Source: Rubrivivax sp.
GTDB taxonomy: Bacteria; Pseudomonadota; Gammaproteobacteria; Burkholderiales; Burkholderiaceae_C
DNA length: 64,000 nucleotides
Reading direction: 5' to 3'
NCBI GenBank assembly: GCA_016719535.1
Contig: JADJYX010000001.1
Coordinates: 372,001 to 436,000 of the forward strand
The stretch's first letter is position 1. Every line of letters starts with the position of its first letter. Shown here piece after piece: positions 47,344-55,825 of the stretch. Position numbers and translations under genes: made by a program. The notes under the pieces are model-generated. The model worked only from the letters and a program-made list of their open reading frames with translations, had not been told where the DNA came from and made no database searches.

Positions 47344-47367
47344 GCGCCGCAGCCTACACTGCGGCGC
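47344..47367. terminator. Perfect 9-bp hairpin between sucD and the TerC-UspA gene
   Basis: GCGCCGCAG-CCTACA-CTGCGGCGC. There is no T-run after it on either strand, so termination would be weak or Rho-assisted; it could also regulate the downstream membrane protein. It does not look like a yybP-ykoY manganese riboswitch. Confidence 0.5.
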
Positions 47368-47402
47368 GTTGCCATTGGGACGAGCGAAGCTCGAGGAGAC
47401 GC

Positions 47403-48599
47403 ATGGAAGAGTTCCTGACCCCCGCCTTCTGGCTCGCGGTGGGGCAGATCATCATGATCGACATCCTGCTCGGCGGCGACAACGCGGTGGTGATCGCGCT
47501 GGCCTGCCGGCGGCTGCCGGCCAAGCAGCGCACGCAGGGCATCCTGTGGGGCACGGCAGGCGCGATCGTGCTGCGCATCATCCTGATCTTCTTCGCCCTC
47601 ACGCTGCTGGCGATCCCCTTCCTCAAGCTGGTCGGCGCGCTGCTGCTGGTCTGGATCGGCGTCAAGCTGCTGCTGCCCGAGCACGACGAGGGCCACGCCA
47701 ATATCGAGGGCAGCGACAAGCTCTGGGGCGCGGTCAAGACCGTCATCGTCGCCGACCTCGTGATGAGCGTCGACAACGTCATCGCCATCGCCGGCGCCGC
47801 CGAATCCTCGGGCAGCGACCACGGCATGGCACTGGTGATCTTCGGCGTGCTGGTCAGCATCCCGATCATCGTCTGGGGCAGCCAGATGGTGATCAAGCTG
47901 ATGGACCGCTTCCCGGTCATCATCACCGCCGGCGGCATGCTGCTGGGCTGGATCGCCGGCACCATGGCCGTGGGCGACCCGGCCGTGGCCAACCCCGACC
48001 ACTGGCAGTGGGTGCCCAAGCTGCCGCAGACCGACACCGTCAAATACGGCGCCGGCATCGCCGGTGCGCTGCTGGTGCTGGTGCTGGGCAAGTGGATCGC
48101 CGCCCGCCAGGCCAAGCCGGCCGCCGTGGCCGCCGCCGGTGCGGCGCCGGCCGCGCCGACCGGGCGCATGCATCGCATCCTGCTGGCCGTCGACGGCTCC
48201 GAGCCGTCTGCCCGCGCCGTGCAGCATGTGCTGGCCATGCGCGGTGAATTCCGCGACCCTGCCGCCGTCGAGGTGCACCTGCTGAACGTGCAATATCCGG
48301 TGCCCGGCGATGTCTCCAGCTTCGTCAACAAGGAAACCCTGCAGGACTACCACCGCGAGCGCGCCGACGAGGCCATGGCCGGCGCCCGTGAAGCCCTGCG
48401 CAGCGCCGGGCTGCCGTTCAAGGACATCCAGCGCGTGGGCTCGCCCGGCCAGACGATCGCCGAAGTGGCGCAGGCCGAGCAGTGCGACCTGGTCGTCATG
48501 GGCACGCGCGGCCAGGGCATGGCCGGCAGCGCGCTGCTCGGCTCGGTCGCGCAGGCTGCGCTCGAACACAGCACGGTGCCCGTCCTGCTGGTGAAGTGA
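47403..48599 (+). CDS. TerC/YjbE-family membrane protein fused to a universal stress protein domain
   Basis: 398 residues. Residues 1-235 form a TerC-type membrane domain with seven or so helices and the two acidic metal motifs D-I-L-L-G-G-D-N-A-V and L-V-M-S-V-D-N-V. A Pro/Ala linker (about 238-256) leads to a UspA domain, starting H-R-I-L-L-A-V-D-G-S-E-P-S and ending with the ATP-binding signature G-T-R-G-Q-G-M-A-G-S-A-L-L-G-S-V. TerC relatives export Mn(II) or take part in metal resistance; the UspA part would sense ATP or stress and gate it. An in-frame ATG at the start of the UspA domain could yield a free UspA. It overlaps the kinase gene by GTGA. Confidence 0.88.
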   Translation: MEEFLTPAFWLAVGQIIMIDILLGGDNAVVIALACRRLPAKQRTQGILWGTAGAIVLRIILIFFALTLLAIPFLKLVGALLLVWIGVKLLLPEHDEGHANIEGSDKLWGAVKTVIVADLVMSVDNVIAIAGAAESSGSDHGMALVIFGVLVSIPIIVWGSQMVIKLMDRFPVIITAGGMLLGWIAGTMAVGDPAVANPDHWQWVPKLPQTDTVKYGAGIAGALLVLVLGKWIAARQAKPAAVAAAGAAPAAPTGRMHRILLAVDGSEPSARAVQHVLAMRGEFRDPAAVEVHLLNVQYPVPGDVSSFVNKETLQDYHRERADEAMAGAREALRSAGLPFKDIQRVGSPGQTIAEVAQAEQCDLVVMGTRGQGMAGSALLGSVAQAALEHSTVPVLLVK

Positions 48600-49513
48600 C
48601 GCCGGGCCCGACCCCGCCACCCCCCGCGCCGGTCGGGGCGTCGCCGCAGCGCCTGCTGGGCGGCTACCGCATCGGCCGCGTGCTGGGCAAGGGCGGGCTG
48701 GGCGAGGTCTACGAGGCCACGGCCCCCGACGGCCGCACCGTCGCCCTCAAGGTCTTTCGCCTGGGCGACGACGAACTGGGCCTGAGCGCCGCCGCCTTCG
48801 AGCGCGAGGCGAACCTGGGGCAGCGGCTGCAGCACCCCGACATCGTGCGCGTGCTCGACAGCGGCAGCGCCGGCGGCTACGCCTTTCTGGCGCTGGAATT
48901 CGTGCCCGGCCACGACCTGCGCCGCCATGCCGGGCGCGGGCAGCTGCTGCCGCCGGCGCAGGCCCTGCGCACCGCCGAGCGCGTGGCGCGCGCGCTGGCG
49001 GCGGCGCACGCGATCGGCATCGTCCACCGCGACATCAAGCCCGGCAACGTGCTCGTGCACGCGCCCACCGATACCGTCAAGGTCACCGACTTCGGCCTTG
49101 CCCGGCTGGGCGAGACCTTTCGCAGCCGCACCGGCATCGTCGCCGGCACGCCGGGCTACATGGCACCGGAGCAACTCGCCGAAGGCGTGGTCGGACCGCA
49201 CAGCGACCTCTACGCGCTGGGTGTGCTGCTGTTCGAGCTGCTGACGGGCCGCCTGCCTTTCGAGGCCGCCTCGCTGGGTGCGATGCTGCAGCAGGTGGCG
49301 CAGCAGACCGCGCCGCGCCTGACCGACCACCGCCCGGGCCTGCCGCCGGCCGTGGCCCCCGCCCTGGCCGACCTGGTGGCCGAACTGCTGGACCGCCGCA
49401 TCGACCACCGGCCCGCCGACGCGACCGCGGTGGCCGATCGGCTGGCCCGGCTGCAGGCCGTGCTCGCCGCCGATCGGCCGACGCCGGGCGCCGGTCCGAA
49501 ATCACGCGCCTGA
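48596..49513 (+). CDS. Soluble Ser/Thr protein kinase (Hanks type)
   Basis: 305 residues from GTG 48596. Kinase motifs: G-K-G-G-L-G-E-V near 30, A-L-K-V-F near 50, H-R-D-I-K-P-G-N near 143, D-F-G-L-A near 164 and A-P-E near 188, then S-D-L-Y-A-L-G-V-L-L. There is no transmembrane helix or sensor domain; the last 25 residues are not conserved. It is translationally coupled to the TerC-UspA gene and followed by a matching phosphatase and FHA protein, so these should form one regulatory set. Confidence 0.9.
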   Translation: MTPGPTPPPPAPVGASPQRLLGGYRIGRVLGKGGLGEVYEATAPDGRTVALKVFRLGDDELGLSAAAFEREANLGQRLQHPDIVRVLDSGSAGGYAFLALEFVPGHDLRRHAGRGQLLPPAQALRTAERVARALAAAHAIGIVHRDIKPGNVLVHAPTDTVKVTDFGLARLGETFRSRTGIVAGTPGYMAPEQLAEGVVGPHSDLYALGVLLFELLTGRLPFEAASLGAMLQQVAQQTAPRLTDHRPGLPPAVAPALADLVAELLDRRIDHRPADATAVADRLARLQAVLAADRPTPGAGPKSRA

Positions 49514-49546
49514 GCCGTGCGCGGGCCGGGCCGGCATGACGATCCG

Positions 49547-50380
49547 ATGCACAATCCCCCACCACTTCCCCAGCCGCAGCGTCTGCCCGTGCCCCTGACG
49601 ATCGAGCTCTTTGCCGCCGTGGACCCTGGCCGGGCGCGCAGCAACAACGAGGACTCGGTCGCCCTCGATGGCGACGTCAGTCTGGCCGTGCTGGCCGACG
49701 GCATGGGCGGCTACAACGCCGGCGAGGTGGCCAGCAACATGGCCACTTCGTTCATCCGCACCGAACTCGGCCGCTGGCTGCGCGAGGCCCATGCCCACGC
49801 CAGCGACGCCGAGGTGCGCCGTGCGATGGACATCTGCGTCGACAACGCCAACCGCGCCATCTTCAACGCCGCCAATTCCAACCCGCAGTACGCCGGCATG
49901 GGCACGACGCTGGTGGTGGCGCTGTTCCGCGAAAACCACCTGCTGGTCGGCCACGTGGGCGATTCGCGCGCCTACCGGCTGCGCGGCGGGCGGCTGCAGC
50001 AGATCACGCGCGACCATTCGCTGCTGCAGGAACAGATCGACGCCGGCCTGATCACGCCCGAGCAAGCCGCGTTCTCGGCCAACAAGAACCTCGTCACGCG
50101 CGCGGTGGGCGTCGAAGACACGGTGCTGCTCGAGACGCACCAGCACGACGTGCAGCCCGGCGATGTCTACCTGCTGTGTTCCGACGGGCTGTCGGACATG
50201 CTCGACGACGCCAGCATCGGCCAGCTGCTGCTGGCCAACGAATCGCTGACCGTCGCGTGCCAGGCACTGATCGACGCCGCCAACGATGCAGGCGGAAAGG
50301 ATAATATCTCGGTGGTCCTGGTGCGCGCCTCCGGCGGCGCAAGCCCGGCGAGCCGGTTCTGGTGGCCGTTCAGGCGCTGA
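49547..50380 (+). CDS. PP2C-family Ser/Thr protein phosphatase
   Basis: 277 residues. Metal-binding motifs are complete: R-S-N-N-E-D-S (residues 32-38), A-D-G-M-G-G near 55, H-V-G-D-S-R-A-Y near 140, C-S-D-G-L-S-D near 208 and G-G-K-D-N-I-S near 252. ATG 49547 is preferred over GTG 49517 because the latter adds only Arg/Gly residues. It would reverse the upstream kinase. No signal peptide. Confidence 0.92.
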   Translation: MHNPPPLPQPQRLPVPLTIELFAAVDPGRARSNNEDSVALDGDVSLAVLADGMGGYNAGEVASNMATSFIRTELGRWLREAHAHASDAEVRRAMDICVDNANRAIFNAANSNPQYAGMGTTLVVALFRENHLLVGHVGDSRAYRLRGGRLQQITRDHSLLQEQIDAGLITPEQAAFSANKNLVTRAVGVEDTVLLETHQHDVQPGDVYLLCSDGLSDMLDDASIGQLLLANESLTVACQALIDAANDAGGKDNISVVLVRASGGASPASRFWWPFRR

Positions 50381-50481
50381 CAGCCGGCGCCGGCCACGCG
50401 AATCGACGCACAGGTCATCATCGGCGCCAACAAGAGCGTCCAGTCCGCTGCAGCCGGCAGCGGGCCACAACGGGGTCATGC

Positions 50482-51135
50482 ATGGGCAAGCTGGTGGTAT
50501 CGCTGGACGGTGTGGTGATCAAGGAGGTGCAGATCACCAAGGACAAGACCACGCTCGGTCGCCGCCCCTACAACGACATCGTGATCGACAACCTGGCCGT
50601 CAGCGGCGAGCACGCCGTGCTGCAGATGGTGGGCGCCGATGTCTTCATCGAAGACCTCAACAGCACCAACGGCACCTACATCAACGGCAAGGCCATCAAG
50701 AAGCAGCTGCTCACGCACAACGACACCGTCGAGATCGGCAAGTACAAGATCAAATACCTGGTCGACGAGGGCGGTGACTACGAGAAGACCATGATCATGC
50801 GGCCGGGCGCCGCGCCGCCGGCCTTCTCGCCAGCGGCCCCGTCGCCGCTGCTGGGCGCCGGCAGCCCGTCTTCGCAGCCCGCGGTGATCAAGGTCCTCAA
50901 CGGGGCGGCCGCCGGCCGCGAGGTGGCGCTGACCAAGGTCGTCACCACCGTCGGCAAGCCCGGCGTGCAGGTGGCCTCGATCACCAAGCGGCCCACCGGC
51001 TATGCCTTCGCCCATGTCGAGGGCGGCACGCGGCCCAGCGTCAACGGCGTGCCGCTGGTCGGTGATTCGGTCCCGCTGCGCAACGGCGACGTGATCGAGC
51101 TCGCCGGCACGCAGATGCAGTTCATCCATCGCTGA
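50482..51135 (+). CDS. Double FHA-domain protein
   Basis: 217 residues. N-terminal FHA domain has the canonical L-G-R-R-P-Y-N-D-I-V (residues 25-34), S-G-E-H-A near 43 and N-S-T-N-G-T-Y near 62. A Pro/Ala linker (about 105-130) leads to a second, diverged FHA-like domain (V-V-T-T-V-G-K-P-G, then T-R-P-S-V-N-G near 187, ending M-Q-F-I). The first binds phosphothreonine and is the natural reader for the kinase; T-M near residue 99 in Y-E-K-T-M could be a phosphorylation site. Starts 101 bases after the phosphatase. Confidence 0.9.
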   Translation: MGKLVVSLDGVVIKEVQITKDKTTLGRRPYNDIVIDNLAVSGEHAVLQMVGADVFIEDLNSTNGTYINGKAIKKQLLTHNDTVEIGKYKIKYLVDEGGDYEKTMIMRPGAAPPAFSPAAPSPLLGAGSPSSQPAVIKVLNGAAAGREVALTKVVTTVGKPGVQVASITKRPTGYAFAHVEGGTRPSVNGVPLVGDSVPLRNGDVIELAGTQMQFIHR

Positions 51136-51372
51136 CGGCAGGGCCGCGGCCGCCCTGGGGCCGGCCGCGGCGCCGTGGTGCGCCGGCTGCATCCGGTCGT
51201 GAAGCCCGTCACGGCGGCCCCGCCCGCCTGACCGCAGGCCCCCTGCGCTGATGAGATTTGCAGCATCCCCGACTTGCGGGGTGGCGGCCGGCGCATCAGC
51301 ATCGGGCCCTTCAGCCACCCGTCCCGTTGCACGGCTGCGGTCCGCGGGCCGCGATCCCAACCCCCCTGCGCC

Positions 51373-52158
51373 ATGCGGATCCGCGTACTCGGTTGTTCCG
51401 GCTCGATCGCGGCCGGCAGCCGTACGACCTCCTTCCTCGTCGACAGCGACGTGCTCATCGACGCCGGCACCGGCGTCGGCGACCTCACGCTCGACGAGAT
51501 GGTCAGGGTCGACCACATCTTCGTCACCCATTCGCACCTCGACCATGTGCTGGCCATCGGGCTGCTGGCCGACAGCGTGACGCGCGCGCGCCGCGCGCAG
51601 CAGCGCCCGCCGATCCAGGTGCATGCGCTGCCCGCCACGCTGGCCGCGCTGCGCACGCACATCCTCAACGGCGTCATCTGGCCCGACTTCACGCGGCTGC
51701 CCGAACCCGCGGCGCCGGTGCTGGCACTGGTGCCGATCGAGATCGGCCAGGTCGTGCTGGCCGGCGCCGCCGCCATCGAGGCGCTGCCGGCCTCGCACAC
51801 GGTGCCGGCGCTGGGCTATGCGGTATCGGCGCGTGCGCGGCCCGAGGCCGGCGCCTGGGTCTTCACCGGGGACACCGGACCCAACCCGCTGCTGTGGGAA
51901 CGGCTGGCGGCGATGACCGTGCATTCGCTGGTCATCGAAACCGCCTTCGGTGATGACGAGCATGTGCTGGCCGACATCAGCCGCCACCTGTGCCCCGACC
52001 GCCTGCGCGGTGAGATCGCGCAGCTGCGCACGCCCAGCGATGTCTACATCACCCACATCAAGCCGGGCGAGGTGGACGCGGTGATGTCGGAGGTGGCCGC
52101 CCAGGCCACCCGCCACCGCGTGCGCGCGCTCAGCAACGGCCAGGTGATCACGCTGTAG
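51373..52158 (+). CDS. Metallo-beta-lactamase-fold hydrolase (class II cyclic-nucleotide phosphodiesterase-like)
   Basis: 261 residues. Starts L-G-C-S-G-S-I. The zinc motif is T-H-S-H-L-D-H (about 52-58), followed by A-S-H-T-V-P, F-T-G-D-T-G and I-T-H-I-K-P. This pattern matches class II cAMP phosphodiesterases and related 3',5'-cyclic nucleotide hydrolases. It could connect the kinase module to cyclic nucleotide level, but this is inference; 237 bases separate it from the FHA gene. Confidence 0.8.
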   Translation: MRIRVLGCSGSIAAGSRTTSFLVDSDVLIDAGTGVGDLTLDEMVRVDHIFVTHSHLDHVLAIGLLADSVTRARRAQQRPPIQVHALPATLAALRTHILNGVIWPDFTRLPEPAAPVLALVPIEIGQVVLAGAAAIEALPASHTVPALGYAVSARARPEAGAWVFTGDTGPNPLLWERLAAMTVHSLVIETAFGDDEHVLADISRHLCPDRLRGEIAQLRTPSDVYITHIKPGEVDAVMSEVAAQATRHRVRALSNGQVITL

Positions 52159-52281
52159 GGGGTTGCCGCAGGGCTGACAAATTTGGTCAGCTTCGGCGCC
52201 CGGTGGCCCGCGCCGGCGCACCCCGACCGACCAAGCGCGTCGATCGGCGTGAATCGATCACGGCGCCGGCCGGAAATCAAC

Positions 52282-52298
52282 CTGGCACGCCCCCTGCA
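52282..52298 (+). promoter_or_regulatory. Sigma-54 promoter of pilA
   Basis: CTGGCACGCCCCCTGCA matches the sigma-54 consensus YTGGCACG-N4-TTGCW with one mismatch; GG at 52284-52285 (-24) and GC at 52296-52297 (-12). The pilin ATG is about 50 bases downstream. This predicts PilR-like activation; no pilR lies in this window. Confidence 0.8.
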
Positions 52299-52346
52299 TT
52301 CAAGGGGGTGTCTCCCGCCCAACCCCCCTCCACAAGGAGTCTCTCC

Positions 52347-52811
52347 ATGAAGCGTGTTCAGCAAGGTTTTACCCTCATCGAACTGATGATCGTCGTCGCG
52401 ATCATCGGCATCCTGGCCGCCGTGGCGCTGCCGGCTTATCAGGACTACACCAAGAAGGCCAAGATGTCGGAAGTGATCCTGGCCGCCTCGGCCTGCCGCA
52501 CCTCCATCACGGAAACGATCCAGTCGGCCACCGCGCTGCCGGCTGCCAACGCCTGGGGCTGCGAATCGGCTTCGGCCACCTCGAAGTACGTGGCCAGCAT
52601 CGCAACCGACGCCACGGGCGAAATCACCGTGGTCGCTCAGAACTTCGGCGACGCTGCGATCGACGGTGCCGCGGTGACCCTGAAGCCGCTGGATTCCGCC
52701 GGTGCTGCGCCTGTTGCTGGCGGTACCGTTGCGTCATGGCGCTGCGGCAACGCGGGTGACGGCACGACCATCCCCGTGAAATTCCTGCCCGGCTCGTGCA
52801 AGGGTAACTAA
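52347..52811 (+). CDS. pilA: Type IV major pilin
   Basis: 154 residues. A short leader M-K-R-V-Q-Q-G precedes the cleaved methylated Phe in F-T-L-I-E-L-M-I-V-V-A-I-I-G-I-L-A-A-V-A-L-P. Four Cys (A-C-R, G-C-E, R-C-G, S-C-K) should form two disulphides; the last pair encloses the C-terminal D-region. AAGGAG lies upstream of ATG 52347. It builds type IV pili for twitching, adhesion or uptake. PglL-type glycosylation enzyme follows directly. Confidence 0.93.
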   Translation: MKRVQQGFTLIELMIVVAIIGILAAVALPAYQDYTKKAKMSEVILAASACRTSITETIQSATALPAANAWGCESASATSKYVASIATDATGEITVVAQNFGDAAIDGAAVTLKPLDSAGAAPVAGGTVASWRCGNAGDGTTIPVKFLPGSCKGN

Positions 52812-52944
52812 GACCCCAGGTGCCTGCCGCGTGGCAGGCGCTCGAGCAGGGCGACCGAAGCGGTCGCCCTGTTGCATTGGAAGGATGCCGATCGATTCCG
52901 GACTGTTCGCAGTCCGGTCGCCTGGCCGGCCCATGCGGAGGACC

Positions 52945-54675
52945 ATGCTCAGGGCAGACGCGAGGACAGAGAACGGGGCATCGAGCGGCATCTTCGTGAC
53001 GCTGGGCCTGCTGTGCATCGGTCTGGCGTTTCTGGTCCCGGCGCACTATCCCCCCTGGGCCAGCTTTCAGTCCCAGTGGTTGGCAGGTCTCGGCGTCGTC
53101 TTGCTGCTGCTTCAGGTCGCGCTGGGATTGGGGCAACCGTCGGCCGTGCGACGACCGGCCTGGCTGGCCTGGGCCGCTGCTGCTACCGCTCTGGTCCCGT
53201 TCGGCCAGGCTGCATTCGGCCTGCTGCCCTTTCATTCGGACGGCATCATCCCCGGCCTGTACTGGCTCGGCGCAGGCCTGGCCATCGCCGCGTCGGCAGA
53301 CCTGGCGTGCATCGACCGCACCCGCTGGCTCGATGGGCTCTTCGCCAGCCTCGGCGTCGCAGCCCTGCTGTCGGCCGGCATCGGCTTGAGCCAGTGGCTG
53401 GAGGTTTCGGTCAACAGCCTGTGGGTTGCCGCCACGCCACCGGGCGGGCGACCGTTTGCCAACCTCGGGCAGCCGAATCACCTCGCGACACTCTTGCTGC
53501 TCGGTCAGGTCGGGTTCGCCAGGGCCTATGAGCATCGACGCCTGGGTCCGGCGGTCTTCGCGCTGGCCTCGGCCTGGCTGTGCATCGCGCTGGTTGCCAC
53601 CCAGTCCCGCTCGGGACTCCTGGGCTTGTGCCTGCTCGGCGTCTGGTGGGCGGTGGCCGGCCGGCGAAACCATGCCCGCCTGGGCACCCGGGCGATCCTG
53701 ACGGCGTTGATCATCGTCGCCGGCCTGGCCGTCGCATGGGAGCCGCTGTCGAGGCAACTCCTGCTGACGACGGCCCAGCCCCTGGGCGACCGGATGGCCC
53801 CCGGGCCCCGGACGGCCATCTGGATGCAGGCCTTCGAGGCGAGTCTTCGTCGACCCTGGCTGGGCTATGGCTGGAATCAGGCAGCCAGCGCACAACTGGC
53901 CGTTGCCGCCGACTTTGCAGCGCTCGGGCGGCCCTGGGACAGCGCGCACAACGTCGTTCTGGATCTGGCCCTGGCCATGGGGTGGCCACTCACGCTGCTC
54001 TGGGTCGTGGGGTCCAGCGTCTGGCTCTGGCAGAAGGTCCGGCATGCCCGGGACGCGAATGACCTGGCCGCGGTGGGCGGCATCGCAGCCTTGCTGACGC
54101 ACGCGCTGCTCGAATATCCATTGGAGTACGCCTACTTCCTGGCCCCGCTGGCGCTGCTGGTCGGTGCCACCGGATCAAAGCCGCATGGGGCCGCGCGCAC
54201 CCTGCCTCGATCGCTGGCGACAGCCATGGGTGCATGCCTGCTGGCGGCGCTGGCCTGGACCGGAATCGAATACCTGCAGGTCGAGCAGGCGCATCGCAAC
54301 ATTCGGATGTCGCTCATGAACTTCGCCACGGCGAACCCCGTGCGTGGCGAACCCGCCGATGTCACCCTGCTCGACGCGCCGGTGGCGCTTCAGCGCCTGA
54401 TGCTGAGCCGGGCCACGGCAGACATGCCCGCAGCAGCACTGCGACAGATGCGCGAGGCTGCCCACCGCTACCCGATGCCGCCTGCGCTGATGCGCCTGGC
54501 ACTGGCGCAGGGCCTGAATGGGCAACTCGGAGAGGCGCAATTGACCTTGCGACGTCTGTGCGCCGTTCACCCGCCCGCGCGCTGCATCGAAGGCCGGGAC
54601 TCGTGGCTGGCCCTGCAGCAGCAATACCCGGTGCTGGCCACCGTGCCGGCGCCCGAGGTGCCGGCCGAGCGCTGA
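52945..54675 (+). CDS. PglL/TfpO-type O-oligosaccharyltransferase (Wzy C2)
   Basis: About 576 residues, ten or more hydrophobic helices. The signature L-G-Q-P-N-H-L-A-T-L lies near residue 174 and Q-S-R-S-G-L-L-G-L near 215, both typical of PglL/O-antigen ligase proteins. The C-terminal soluble part (about 460-576) carries TPR-like Leu/Ala helices ending with L-C-A-V-H. Start codons at 52885, 52933 and 52945 are possible; 52945 is chosen because the frame from there starts close to the first helix and has GGAGG upstream. It probably glycosylates the adjacent pilin with an oligosaccharide from undecaprenyl phosphate. Confidence 0.87.
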   Translation: MLRADARTENGASSGIFVTLGLLCIGLAFLVPAHYPPWASFQSQWLAGLGVVLLLLQVALGLGQPSAVRRPAWLAWAAAATALVPFGQAAFGLLPFHSDGIIPGLYWLGAGLAIAASADLACIDRTRWLDGLFASLGVAALLSAGIGLSQWLEVSVNSLWVAATPPGGRPFANLGQPNHLATLLLLGQVGFARAYEHRRLGPAVFALASAWLCIALVATQSRSGLLGLCLLGVWWAVAGRRNHARLGTRAILTALIIVAGLAVAWEPLSRQLLLTTAQPLGDRMAPGPRTAIWMQAFEASLRRPWLGYGWNQAASAQLAVAADFAALGRPWDSAHNVVLDLALAMGWPLTLLWVVGSSVWLWQKVRHARDANDLAAVGGIAALLTHALLEYPLEYAYFLAPLALLVGATGSKPHGAARTLPRSLATAMGACLLAALAWTGIEYLQVEQAHRNIRMSLMNFATANPVRGEPADVTLLDAPVALQRLMLSRATADMPAAALRQMREAAHRYPMPPALMRLALAQGLNGQLGEAQLTLRRLCAVHPPARCIEGRDSWLALQQQYPVLATVPAPEVPAER

Positions 54676-54734
54676 GCGTCGGCCGCTGCGAGTCGGACCT
54701 GGCCGAGGCTGACGCGAAGGCACCAGCCTCGCGA

Positions 54735-55063
54735 TCAACCGGCGGCAGCAGCATCCGGCGCCACGCCGTCGAAGACATCGGCCATCGCCACCTCGACGCC
54801 GATGCAGGGCAGTTGCAGCGCCGGCGCGTCGGTCATGTCATGCACCACCCATTCCCCGGCCGCATTGCACCGGAAGGCCTGTGCGTCGCGCGTGTCGGGG
54901 TCGATCAGCAGGTACGCATGAGGTTGCCGACGACCGTGCCGTGGCTGCGCCGGGCGCCGACCCTCGCGAACACCTCGCCACGAAAGAACCCGTGGCGCGT
55001 GGCCTGGGTGTTCTCCCAGGCAAGAAACTCGTCCAGCGCAAGCCTGGCAGCAGGCAGCGCCAT
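54735..55063 (-). pseudogene. Uma2-family nuclease with internal deletion
   Basis: The N-terminal 30-50 residues from ATG 55063 (L-D-E-F-L-A-W-E-N-T-Q, G-T-V-V-G-N-L) resemble the Uma2/DUF820 start. The C-terminal part in another frame (L-I-D-P-D-T-R-D-A-Q-A-F-R, then G-V-E-V-A-M-A-D-V-F-D-G-V) matches its end, up to the stop at 54735. The middle, with the catalytic residues, is missing: about 60-70 residues deleted with a frame change near 54915. Not functional. Confidence 0.7.
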
Positions 55064-55067
55064 GATC

Positions 55068-55127
55068 AGCACCTCGTCGAAATCATTCGGCCAAAGTCCG
55101 CGTCGGCGATCACCCCTGCATGTGCGG
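55068..55127 (-). pseudogene. Possible remnant of a PIN-domain toxin
   Basis: Directly after the RHH antitoxin, the minus strand reads A-H-A-G-V-I-A-D-A-D-F-G-R-M, which resembles the C-terminal acidic motif (ADADF) of VapC-type PIN toxins. Nothing else of the toxin remains. Weak evidence, given for context. Confidence 0.3.
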
Positions 55128-55361
55128 TCAAGAAAGTCCGTCACGCAAATGGCTGACCATTCCAGGCGTCACCAGCGCCGCGCCGCGGCGGCTCGGCAGC
55201 CGCGGGATGCCACTGCGGTCTGCGCGCGTCAGGCGAGGGCCCCGCGCCAGGCCTTGCCGGGCCAGCGCCGAGATCACCTCGCCCATGCTCTTGCGATCAC
55301 GCTCGGCCAGGTGGCTGGCAGCGGCGAGGATGTCGTCGTCGATGGCAAGGGTGATCCGCAT
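55128..55361 (-). CDS. RHH (CopG-like) antitoxin, orphan
   Basis: 77 residues. M-R-I-T-L-A-I-D-D-D-I-L-A-A-A is the ribbon and first helix; M-G-E-V-I-S-A-L-A-R-Q-G-L is the second helix. It resembles VapB-type antitoxins with a short C-terminal tail that would hold the toxin. No intact toxin follows; only a possible fragment. It may still repress its own promoter. Confidence 0.7.
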   Translation of the reverse strand: MRITLAIDDDILAAASHLAERDRKSMGEVISALARQGLARGPRLTRADRSGIPRLPSRRGAALVTPGMVSHLRDGLS

Positions 55362-55527
55362 GATGAAGGTCCTGGTGTCTTGCATCATGCGTCAGGCAGC
55401 ACCTTCGGAATGGCGCGACACCCTGCGTGCCGGTCGATCACGAACCGCGTCCGTTTGCTGGTGAGAGGAGGCGGTCTTGCACGCCTGAGCCACAATCCGG
55501 CCAGAACTCTTGCGTCGGAGGTTCGCG

Positions 55528-55734
55528 ATGGAACGCACTGCTGTCCTCACACCCGCCGAAGAAGGCGGCTACATCGCACTGAACCCGGAAACCGGAACCA
55601 CCACTCAGGGCGAAACCGTTGAAGAAGCCGTGGCGAACCTGCAAGAGGCCACGGCGCTGTACCTGAGCGTGTTTCCCCTCGCCACGCGCGGTCACCCCGT
55701 GATCACCACCTTCTGTGTGCCGGCCCATGCCTGA
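55528..55734 (+). CDS. HicB-family antitoxin
   Basis: 68 residues, shorter than full HicB because it has only the RNase H-like fold: L-T-P-A-E-E-G-G-Y-I-A-L-N-P, T-Q-G-E-T-V-E-E-A-V-A-N-L-Q-E-A. ATG 55528 has CGGAGG at 55516-55521. It overlaps the hicA remnant by 8 bases. Without a toxin it is probably a relic. Confidence 0.8.
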   Translation: MERTAVLTPAEEGGYIALNPETGTTTQGETVEEAVANLQEATALYLSVFPLATRGHPVITTFCVPAHA

Positions 55735-55825
55735 GCTTCCGCGAGTCTCCGGCGCCGAGGCGTTGCGGGCACTGCAGAAACTCGGGTTCGAGAAGGTTCG
55801 TCAATCTGCCGGCCGCCCTGCCTGA
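55727..55825 (+). pseudogene. Truncated HicA toxin
   Basis: 32 residues from ATG 55727: L-P-R-V-S-G-A-E-A-L-R-A-L-Q-K-L-G-F-E-K-V-R-Q. HicA normally continues with a G-S-H motif containing the catalytic His; here Gly-Ser-His is replaced by S-A-G-R-P-A and stop. The truncated protein cannot act as an RNase. Confidence 0.7.

Noticed and set aside
47292..47402. yybP-ykoY manganese riboswitch before the TerC gene
   Set aside because: No recognisable conserved loops; only a simple 9-bp hairpin is present.
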